A stretch of 64,000 bases of DNA. Origin: Actinomycetota bacterium (lineage in GTDB: Bacteria; Actinomycetota; Thermoleophilia; Gaiellales; Gaiellaceae). A model generated the notes under the pieces. The model worked only from the letters and a program-made list of their open reading frames with translations. It was not told where the DNA came from and did no database searches. Below are positions 56,971 through 64,000 of this stretch, one piece after another. The stretch lies in NCBI GenBank assembly GCA_003152275.1, contig PLZU01000098.1, positions 118,274 to 182,273 on the forward strand. The letters are read 5' to 3'. How positions within the stretch are numbered: the stretch's first letter is position 1; each line of letters opens with the position of its first letter. Made by a program: the position numbers and the translations under genes.

Positions 56971-58172
56971 CCGCTAACACGCTTCTACTTCCCGGGGTCG
57001 ATCTTTGGGGTGCCGGCTACCGCGTTCGGATCAGCGTCGCCGGGCATCGTTTCAGCGAGACGGGGTTTGCGACGGCCGACGCCGCGAACGCGAGGGTTCT
57101 GGAGATGCGGAAGATGCGCGGTGCCGGCCTCACTCCGGCCGCCACGGTCGTGAGCGACCCGCTGCTCCGTGAGGCGGCCGAGGCGCTACTTGTGCGCAAG
57201 CGCAGCACGGTCAGCCGCAAGACGAAACAGCGACTGCGCCCGCGCGGCATCGAGTGGTGGGAGCGCGCGACGCGCCCGTGGCGAGAGGGTGAGTTCGCAG
57301 AGCTACCGCTCTCGGTGCTCCGTCGCGCGCACGTCGAGGACGTGATCCTCACGCGTGCGATGGAGGTTCCGAAGACGGCCCGCGACGAGCTGCACGGGCT
57401 GAAGGCGACGCTCCGCTACGCCGGGGGCCGCGGCGCCTCGTTCGACCAGGCGCTCCTTGGGATCGAGCCGCTGCCGGTGACTATCCGCCGCCGTAAGGCG
57501 GTGTCGGTCGACCAGCTCGAGCTGCTTGCCGAGCTCGCACCGGAGTACGCGCAACGGATGCTGCTGCTGATGGGGACGGCCGGCAACCGGATCGGGGAGC
57601 TCTTCACGCTCACCGACGATCGCGTCGACCTAAAAGAGCGCACGCTCTTCATCCCGGCCGAGCTCTGCAAGGAGGGCTCTGACAAGTGGATCGACCTGAC
57701 GCTCGAGGAGGTCGCGCTCGTGCGCGAGCAGCTGCTTGTGCAGGCGCCGTCGACGCCGCTCGTCTTTCCGACCAAGACGGGGAGGCCGTGGCGGCACTAC
57801 CAGTTCCTCCGCCTCGTCTGGTACAAAGCGACCGAGCGGGCGGCGGTCGCCTGGCGCGAGAAGAACAAACTGGCCGAGGACGCACCGACGCCGTTCGACG
57901 AGCTCAACCCGCACGACCTGCGGGCGACCGCGGCGACGCTGATGCGCGATGCCGGCTTCACGCGGGAGCAGGCGGCGTCTCGTCTCGGCCACGCCGACTC
58001 CGGCAAGCTGCTCGACCGCATCTACGACGTTGGCGACCGGCAGGCCCGGGTACGCAAGGCGATCGCCGAGCACGCGCCGCAGGGGCTACGAGCGGAGTCC
58101 AAGAAGCAGGCGCCGCCGTCGTCCGCTAAGCCGACAGCGACGCCTGCTGCAGGAGAAACGGTAGCCGGATGA
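56967..58172 (+). CDS. Tyrosine recombinase / site-specific integrase
   Basis: NRIGELFTLTDDRVDL, LNPHDLRATAATLMRDAGFTREQAASRLGHADSGKLLDRIYDVGD (R...HxxR...H...Y). Confidence 0.95.
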   Translation: MTANTLLLPGVDLWGAGYRVRISVAGHRFSETGFATADAANARVLEMRKMRGAGLTPAATVVSDPLLREAAEALLVRKRSTVSRKTKQRLRPRGIEWWERATRPWREGEFAELPLSVLRRAHVEDVILTRAMEVPKTARDELHGLKATLRYAGGRGASFDQALLGIEPLPVTIRRRKAVSVDQLELLAELAPEYAQRMLLLMGTAGNRIGELFTLTDDRVDLKERTLFIPAELCKEGSDKWIDLTLEEVALVREQLLVQAPSTPLVFPTKTGRPWRHYQFLRLVWYKATERAAVAWREKNKLAEDAPTPFDELNPHDLRATAATLMRDAGFTREQAASRLGHADSGKLLDRIYDVGDRQARVRKAIAEHAPQGLRAESKKQAPPSSAKPTATPAAGETVAG

Positions 58173-58186
58173 CCGGGCAGAACTCA

Positions 58187-58206
58187 CCTGGTCAAATCCT
58201 GGTCAA
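58187..58206. repeat. Arm-site-like direct repeat pair
   Basis: cctggtcaa at 58187 and 58198, 11-bp spacing, between integrase end and tRNA 3' end. Confidence 0.6.
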
Positions 58207-58259
58207 GCGCTTCTCCGTCGGGTGCCCCGACCCTAGTGTTTATGCGGGTTTGGGGCTAA

Positions 58260-58331
58260 GGCGCATACGGGATTCGAACCCGTGCCGCCGCCGTGAGAGG
58301 GCGGTGTCCTAGGCCACTAGACGAATGCGCC
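58260..58331 (-). tRNA. tRNA-Glu (anticodon CUC)
   Basis: Minus strand GGCGCAT-TC-GTCTAGTGGCCTAGGAC-A-CCGCC CTCTCAC GGCGG-CGGC-ACGGG TTCGAAT CCCGT-ATGCGCC folds as a complete cloverleaf. Confidence 0.97.
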
Positions 58332-58364
58332 CTCGGAACGGGGCGTAGTGTAGCGGCGCGCCAC

Positions 58365-58832
58365 CTAGCGGCCCAACCGCGCTGCGAGCCCGACGACGAG
58401 CACCGCGGCGGCTGCGCCGAGCGCCGTCCAGGCGAGCCCGCCGCCGATCGGGGCGGCGGCAAGCGCGAGCACGAGGCCTGACGCGCCGAGCGCGGCGAGT
58501 ACAAGCAGCGCGACGGCCGTTCCGCGCGCGACGACGACTGCGCGCTCGGCCGTGATCCTCCAGCGCTCGTCGAACGACCACGCGGCAAGCTCGCTGCACA
58601 GCAACAAGCCTGCGCCGACGAGCGGCGCGCCCTCGTCGATCCCGCTGCCGCGCACGAAGAGCGGGATCGCGTAGGCGATCCCGAGCAGCACGATCGGCCA
58701 CGGCATGACGTCGTCGGCACGGAACAGCAGCCCATAGAGCAGCAAGACCCCGCCGCTGACGCCAATTGCAGCAGTGATCGGCGCGAGGCCCGGGTCGCGC
58801 GTCCACACGTATGCGAGCTCGCCCGCGTACAC
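58365..58832 (-). CDS. Hypothetical multi-TM membrane protein
   Basis: Several hydrophobic stretches (PITAAIGVSGGVLLLYGLLF, GTAVALLVLAALGASGLVLALA); start uncertain. Confidence 0.7.
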   Translation of the reverse strand: MYAGELAYVWTRDPGLAPITAAIGVSGGVLLLYGLLFRADDVMPWPIVLLGIAYAIPLFVRGSGIDEGAPLVGAGLLLCSELAAWSFDERWRITAERAVVVARGTAVALLVLAALGASGLVLALAAAPIGGGLAWTALGAAAAVLVVGLAARLGR

Positions 58833-58855
58833 GGCCGTCGACAGCGACCCGAGGA

Positions 58856-60121
58856 TTACGCGCGTGCGGGCCGGGCGTGGCGCCTGAATGCGGTCACCTC
58901 CTCCAGCACGACATTGAGCGGCTCGCCGTCCACCCATTCGACCACCGGAACGCCGGCCTGTTCGTAGCGCATGCGCAGCGACTCGCGCGACAGGCGCCAC
59001 AGCCGGTACGCCAGCTTCGCGAGCTCGTCGCTGCCCGGACGTACGAACGGCACCGGCGACACCTCGATCACGACCAGATCGAAGCCGCGGGCGCGCAGAT
59101 CGAGCAGCGCGCCCGCCGACCGCGCGTCGAGGAGCGGCGTTAGCGCGAGCACGAGCGCCTTCGGCGGCAGCGTCCGGGGCGGCAGGATGTCGATGCCTTT
59201 CCTTGCGAAGCTCAGCACGATGTCCATCTGCAGCAGCGAGTCGACAATCCGGTAGAGCTGCCGCGTTCCCGAAGCGGGGAGCAGCCACGACAGATAGCCC
59301 CCGAAGCTGACGACACCGACACGATCCTTGCGCTCCAGGTACCGATGGGCGAGCGAGGTCGCGGCTCGGACCGTCATGTCGAGCGTGCCGCGGCCTCCGG
59401 TGCGAACGTCGGTGAATGTATCGAGAAACAACACGACGTCGGTGTTCCGCTCGGGGTGTTGCTGATTGACGTGCAGTTCACCGCGTCGCGCCGTCGCGCG
59501 CCAGTTGATGCTGCGCACGCGATCACCGGGAACCCACCCGCGGATGTCCGCGAACTCGATCCCTTCGCTCTTCGCACGCGAGGTCTGGTTGCCGATAAAC
59601 ACCTGCGTTTCGAGCGGAGCGAGCATCGTCCGCACGGTCTCGACACTCGGATAGACGCGCAACGGCCGCGCCGCTCCGATCTGCGCCTCCCAAGAGTGGA
59701 AGCCGAGCCGGTCGCGGCTGCGCAGAAGGAGCGGCCCGATCGCGAATGCACCCCAACGTTCGCACTGCACCGCGACGTCGAGCGTGCGTGACTTCGAAAG
59801 CGCGACGGCGCGCGGATTGCCCTCGGGAACGCGCAGCTCCGACGGCAGCGGCAGGAACACCTCGACCCGATCGGCCCCCGCCGGCGCCGAAAGCTCCACC
59901 GACACGTGCACGTCCTCGCCTTCGAGCGCGCGGTCCCGGTCGAGGGCGATCGCCGCCGAGATCTCGGGGTCGCGGACGAGCGCTGCACCGACGACTGCAG
60001 CGAGCGCAAACGGCGCCGCCAGTGCAACGAGCTCCACCCGCCCGACGACGAGCCCTGCGATCAGGCCGAACGCGGCGAGCCCTGCATATGCGACGACACG
60101 CGGCGAGTCGAGCCGCGTCAT
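58856..60121 (-). CDS. DUF58 domain-containing protein
   Basis: [50 protein letters not shown]. Confidence 0.94.
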   Translation of the reverse strand: MTRLDSPRVVAYAGLAAFGLIAGLVVGRVELVALAAPFALAAVVGAALVRDPEISAAIALDRDRALEGEDVHVSVELSAPAGADRVEVFLPLPSELRVPEGNPRAVALSKSRTLDVAVQCERWGAFAIGPLLLRSRDRLGFHSWEAQIGAARPLRVYPSVETVRTMLAPLETQVFIGNQTSRAKSEGIEFADIRGWVPGDRVRSINWRATARRGELHVNQQHPERNTDVVLFLDTFTDVRTGGRGTLDMTVRAATSLAHRYLERKDRVGVVSFGGYLSWLLPASGTRQLYRIVDSLLQMDIVLSFARKGIDILPPRTLPPKALVLALTPLLDARSAGALLDLRARGFDLVVIEVSPVPFVRPGSDELAKLAYRLWRLSRESLRMRYEQAGVPVVEWVDGEPLNVVLEEVTAFRRHARPARA

Positions 60122-61089
60122 CCCGCTGCGCGCAGCGAGTCTTCCGCGGGCGGTGTCGGCACGCTCGCGAGCGCTTCCGCCACGACGTCCTCGCCGCGAA
60201 TGCGCTGCACCCAGAGCTCGGGTCTCAGCGTCAATCGGTGCGCGAGCGCGGGAATCGCGACGGTCTTCACGTCCTCAGGCACGACGAAGTCGCGTCCGGC
60301 GAGTGCCGCCTTGGCGCGCGACAGCTTCAGGAGAGCCAGACTGCCGCGCGGACTCGCGCCGACCGCGAGCCGCTTGGAGTCCCGAGTGGCGGTGACGAGG
60401 TCGACGATGTACCCGCTGATCGAATCGGAGACGTGCACCTGCTCGAGCGCCTGCTGCATCGCGATGAGCGTCGGCGCATCGACGACGGAGTGCAGCTCCA
60501 CCTCGTCCTCGCCGCGTTTAAGCCGCCGCGCCAGCAGCTCGAGCTCGTGTTCGCGACTCGGGTACCCGATGCCGATCCGAATCAGGAAGCGGTCGAGCTG
60601 CGCCTCGGGAAGCGGATACGTCCCCTCGTATTCGATCGGGTTCTGCGTCGCGAGCACGATGAACGGCGCCTCGAGCATCCGCGTCTGACCTTCGGTCGTC
60701 ACCTGCTGCTCCTGCATCGCTTCGAGTAGTGCGGCCTGCGTCTTCGGCGGGGCGCGGTTGATCTCGTCGGCGAGGAGAAGGTTGGTGAAGATCGGGCCCG
60801 GCAAGAACTGGAACTCGGCGTTCCGCTGATCGAACACCGAGGAGCCCGTCACGTCGGAGGGCATCAGGTCGGGCGTGAACTGAATGCGCGAAAAGCGAAG
60901 AGACGTCGACTGCGCGAACGAGCGCGCGGCCAGCGTCTTCGCGAGACCGGGGTAGTCCTCGAGGAGTACATGCCCGTCGCAGAGCATCGCGACGAGGATC
61001 AGCTCGAGCGCTTCGCGCTTGCCGACGATCGCGCGCTCGATCTCGTCGAGCACCGCAGTGCCGCGATCGCGCACCTCTTGCAGATCCAT
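60118..61089 (-). CDS. MoxR family AAA+ ATPase
   Basis: [66 protein letters not shown]. Confidence 0.95.
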   Translation of the reverse strand: MDLQEVRDRGTAVLDEIERAIVGKREALELILVAMLCDGHVLLEDYPGLAKTLAARSFAQSTSLRFSRIQFTPDLMPSDVTGSSVFDQRNAEFQFLPGPIFTNLLLADEINRAPPKTQAALLEAMQEQQVTTEGQTRMLEAPFIVLATQNPIEYEGTYPLPEAQLDRFLIRIGIGYPSREHELELLARRLKRGEDEVELHSVVDAPTLIAMQQALEQVHVSDSISGYIVDLVTATRDSKRLAVGASPRGSLALLKLSRAKAALAGRDFVVPEDVKTVAIPALAHRLTLRPELWVQRIRGEDVVAEALASVPTPPAEDSLRAAG

Positions 61090-61595
61090 CAGAGCCGCTC
61101 CAACGAGTCGACGACCGCGCGGATGCTCCGGAGCGGCAAGCCCGGAGCGTTGCGGTCCGCGGGCTCGGGCCGGTCCGGACGCAAGAGTTTCCACGTCTCC
61201 TCACCGAGCACAGCGCGGGCGCGCTCGGGGTGCAGATCGAAGTCGATGCCGAGCCGCGCCGCCGCTGCCTCGCGCAGCAACGGCAGCAATCGCGTGTGCA
61301 GATGGCCGGCGCTCGTCGTGCCAAACGTGATCTCCCGCTCAATCCGCACGAGATCCGACGGCCGCGTCGGCTCGGGCTGCTTCCGCGAGAGCACGTGTTC
61401 GAACTGCGAGCGGCGCTCGTGCCACGAGTCCGCGCCGAGGATGCGCGTGACGGCGCCGAGTCCGATCGCGGCGAGCGCGAGCACGTAGCCGGCCGCGATT
61501 CGCTCCGTCGATACCGGGTGCAGGCCGAGCACCACGATGAGCACGACGGTCGTCATGCCGACGAGCTTGGCGACGCGGCGCCGCTCGGCGATCAC
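61089..61595 (-). CDS. Hypothetical protein with two N-terminal TM segments
   Basis: [40 protein letters not shown]; between MoxR and DUF4129 genes with overlapping stops and starts. Confidence 0.75.
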   Translation of the reverse strand: MIAERRRVAKLVGMTTVVLIVVLGLHPVSTERIAAGYVLALAAIGLGAVTRILGADSWHERRSQFEHVLSRKQPEPTRPSDLVRIEREITFGTTSAGHLHTRLLPLLREAAAARLGIDFDLHPERARAVLGEETWKLLRPDRPEPADRNAPGLPLRSIRAVVDSLERL

Positions 61596-62449
61596 GCCAC
61601 CGCCTCCTCGACCGGGCGGGCCAGCTCGTCCCGCACGGCCACGAGCGCGTCGATCGCCTCGTCTCTCATCGCCGGCTCCGGCTCATGCTGGCTGAACTTT
61701 GCCCGTTCGAAGAGCGCCGTGAGGCGCCGAATGGCGTCGGTGCTCGTGTCGAGACTCCGGAGCGCTCGATCGACGTACTCGAACGGCGCCTCTGCAGGGT
61801 GGCGCGGCAGCCCCGCGCGACCGAGTGCGCGCTCCATCCGCGCGTACGCGGCGACGATCGCACGGCGGAGGTCGGGATCGTTGCGCAAATCGTCGATCGA
61901 CTCATCGATCGCGAGCGACAGCTCTTCCTTGCGCCCGAGCCGCCACGCCCGTGGCACACGTCTCGTCCTGCGGCTTGCGACGAGCACGACCGCCGTGCCG
62001 GCGATCAGCACGATGAAGAGGCCGATCTCGTCCCAGCGCAGCTGCGGGTTGCGCACGTTGCGGGGCGTCGCTGCGCCGGGCTGCTGGCCCTGCCTCAGAT
62101 GCTGCTGCCGGGCCAGCGACTGCTCGAACTTCTGCAACCGTTGCACGAAGCCGGTGTGAATGAGGACATACGCGAGCACGAGGGCGCCCGCAAACGAGAT
62201 GAACGCGCTGAGGAGGTGCCAGCGGCTTCGGCGCGGGGGCCCGCCGGCGAAGCGTTGACCGAAGAGCGAGTACACGACGACTGCGAGCATCACGATCGCA
62301 AAGATGACGAGCGTCGTCGCGACGTAGTCGAAGAACGTCGCGGTCGGCCCTCGGCCGCGGCTGCCGGAGAGCGGCCGGCCGTGACTCGCGATACCCGCAA
62401 GCGCGAGCAGCACCACGACAGCGAGGCCGAGCGGCAGCAGCCGCCGCAT
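61592..62449 (-). CDS. DUF4129 domain-containing membrane protein
   Basis: AIVAAYARMERALGRAGLPRHPAEAPFEYVDRAL typical DUF4129 C-terminus; three TM segments. Confidence 0.88.
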   Translation of the reverse strand: MRRLLPLGLAVVVLLALAGIASHGRPLSGSRGRGPTATFFDYVATTLVIFAIVMLAVVVYSLFGQRFAGGPPRRSRWHLLSAFISFAGALVLAYVLIHTGFVQRLQKFEQSLARQQHLRQGQQPGAATPRNVRNPQLRWDEIGLFIVLIAGTAVVLVASRRTRRVPRAWRLGRKEELSLAIDESIDDLRNDPDLRRAIVAAYARMERALGRAGLPRHPAEAPFEYVDRALRSLDTSTDAIRRLTALFERAKFSQHEPEPAMRDEAIDALVAVRDELARPVEEAVA

Positions 62450-62451
62450 GT

Positions 62452-62700
62452 TCACGCGTCCAGCTCGAGCTCGATCGCGTCGAGCACCTCGTCCGGCGTG
62501 CCGGGGCGCTCCTCGATGTCGCCCCAGTGCCATTGCTCGAGGTACGCGCCGCTCCCGATCAGCCCCTGCGTCATCGCGCGCTTGTCGATCTCCTGCTGGT
62601 ACCAGTCAGGGAGTTGCCGAGAGACCTGCCCGCCGTCGTCGTCGAACGCCTTCAGCACCGATGGCACGTCCTGCCAGTACAGGATCTGGTAGCGGGCCAT
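62452..62700 (-). CDS. Virulence-factor family (PF13769-like) small protein
   Basis: MARYQILYWQDVPSVLKAFDDDGGQVSRQLPDWYQQEIDKRAMTQGLIGSGAYLEQWHWGDIEERPGTPDEV. Confidence 0.75.
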   Translation of the reverse strand: MARYQILYWQDVPSVLKAFDDDGGQVSRQLPDWYQQEIDKRAMTQGLIGSGAYLEQWHWGDIEERPGTPDEVLDAIELELDA

Positions 62701-63524
62701 TACTTGCGGTTCTGGACGAACTCGTACCCGAAGCGGCCCTTGACGCACAGATTGCCGCGGGTCACGTCGTGGTCGTCCGGCGAGGTGACCTTCACGATCT
62801 TGTCGTCCTGGACGTGGAGCGTGAGGTTGCAGCCGACGCCGCAGTACGGACACACGGTGTCGACCTCTGATTGCGCGGACTCGTCCCACGTGCCCGCCCG
62901 GCGCAGATTGAACTCGCTCGTCGGCATGAGCGCGCCTGTAGGGCAAACCGCGATGCAGTTACCGCAGTAGACGCACGCCGACTCCGGGAGCGTCACATCG
63001 AACTCGGTGGAGATGCGCGCCTCGAAGCCGCGTCCGGCGACCGCGATCGCAAACGTGTTCTGGTGGTCCACGCCGCAGGCCTCCACGCACTTGTAGCAGA
63101 GGATGCATTTCGAGTAGTCGCGCATATACAGGTCGTTGTCGATCTTCGCGGGCTGCGCGACCGTCGCAACGTCGCCGAACCGCTCGGGCTGCGCGCCGTA
63201 TTCGGCGCTGTAGCGTTGCGCGTCGGGCGCCGTCGAGAGATCGACCGACGAGCCGAGCAGCTCAAGCACCATGCGCCGGCTCGTGCGAACGCGCGGTGAG
63301 TCCGTGTGCACGACCATGCCCGCCTCGACCTTGCGCGAGCACGACGGCACGAGCACGCGCGCGCCCTCGACCTCGACGACGCACACCCGGCAGACGTTCA
63401 CCGGCGTGAGCGTGTCGGCGTAGCAGAGAGTCGGCGTCTCGACGTCTAGACGGCGGCAGGCATCGAGGATCGTCGAACCTTCGGTGACGCTCACCGTCTG
63501 CCCGTCAATCGTGAGCTCGATCAT
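62700..63524 (-). CDS. 2Fe-2S/4Fe-4S ferredoxin-like protein, FdhA/NuoG N-terminal type without catalytic domain
   Basis: CRVCVVEVEGARVLVPSCSRKV, CILCYKCVEACG, CVYCGNCIAVCPTGAL, CPYCGVGCNLTLHVQDDKIVKVTSPDDHDVTRGNLCVKGRFGYEFVQNRK*. Confidence 0.88.
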   Translation of the reverse strand: MIELTIDGQTVSVTEGSTILDACRRLDVETPTLCYADTLTPVNVCRVCVVEVEGARVLVPSCSRKVEAGMVVHTDSPRVRTSRRMVLELLGSSVDLSTAPDAQRYSAEYGAQPERFGDVATVAQPAKIDNDLYMRDYSKCILCYKCVEACGVDHQNTFAIAVAGRGFEARISTEFDVTLPESACVYCGNCIAVCPTGALMPTSEFNLRRAGTWDESAQSEVDTVCPYCGVGCNLTLHVQDDKIVKVTSPDDHDVTRGNLCVKGRFGYEFVQNRK

Positions 63525-63998
63525 CAAGGTGCGAGCACTCCGAGGTTCATCATCGCGGATTCGACGGCGTTCGCGGCAGTCTGACCGAGGCCGCAGATGG
63601 AAGCGTCTCGCATGACCGCCGTGAGATCTGCGAGCACCTCTCGCTCGTTGCCGTTCGCTTTCCCGGCGACGAGCCGGTGCAGCGCCTCCTCCTGACGGAC
63701 CGTGCCGACACGGCACGGAACGCACTGGCCGCACGACTCGTCGCGGAAGAACTCGGCGATCCGCAACACGGCGGCGACGAGATCCGCAGACTCGTCGTAG
63801 ACCAACACGACCCCGGAGCCAAGTGTTGCGCCGGCGGCGCGTGCGTCCTCGAAGGTCAACGGCAGGTCGAGCTGGTCGGCGCGAAGGAACGAGCCCGCGG
63901 CGCCGCCGAGCAGGACGGCCTTCGGCGGCCGAGCGCCGGCGCGCTCGAGCAGGTCGCTGAGGTTCGTCCCGAACGGCACCTCGTAGAGGCCGGGCCGC
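63524..63998 (-). CDS. NuoF/FdhB-type NADH-binding flavoprotein, N-terminus outside the window
   Basis: ATLGSGVVLVYDESADLVAAVLRIAEFFRDESCGQCVPCRVGTVRQEEALHRL...DASICGLGQTAANAV. Confidence 0.92.
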   Translation of the reverse strand, partial: RPGLYEVPFGTNLSDLLERAGARPPKAVLLGGAAGSFLRADQLDLPLTFEDARAAGATLGSGVVLVYDESADLVAAVLRIAEFFRDESCGQCVPCRVGTVRQEEALHRLVAGKANGNEREVLADLTAVMRDASICGLGQTAANAVESAMMNLGVLAP

Positions 63999-64000
63999 GC

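Noticed and set aside
1-64000. CRISPR arrays and Cas genes
   Set aside because: No regularly spaced identical repeats with unique spacers seen and no Cas-like translations.
1-64000. rRNA genes
   Set aside because: No 16S/23S/5S conserved segments recognised on either strand.

Overview
High-GC actinobacterial-type chromosomal fragment (Thermoleophilia-like by inference only), densely coding. 1-24.6 kb and 58.2-64 kb look like ordinary chromosome: gcvPB, a GH13 glucosidase, rlmN, an R2-like oxidase, threonine aldolase, an FtsX/ATPase ABC exporter, a Ca/H exchanger, nfo, gltX, an M3 peptidase, a MoxR-DUF58-DUF4129 operon and NuoF/FDH-type Fe-S proteins. The region between is best read as about 33.5 kb of integrated DNA. 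An intact tRNA-Glu(CUC) lies at 58260-58331 on the minus strand, with a tyrosine integrase and excisionase-like genes converging on its 3' end. Partial copies of the same tRNA 3' end lie at 28248-28274 and 24721-24741; the leftmost is followed by what looks like the original tRNA terminator. Inside this region are integrase remnants, other tRNA 3' fragments, decayed toxin-antitoxin genes, a dipeptide transport/racemase/peptidase locus, a GT2/GH26 polysaccharide locus, and a compact three-gene cassette (TIGR04255-like protein, HTH plus ParS/MbcA-like protein, and an uncharacterised protein). The cassette is preceded by three tandem 11-bp repeats that run into its start codon and is my best candidate for an undescribed system. 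Outside the island, a winged-helix (HTH_42/AlkZ-like) gene is intact except for two in-frame UAG codons. All family calls come from reading the translations by eye; no database search was possible.
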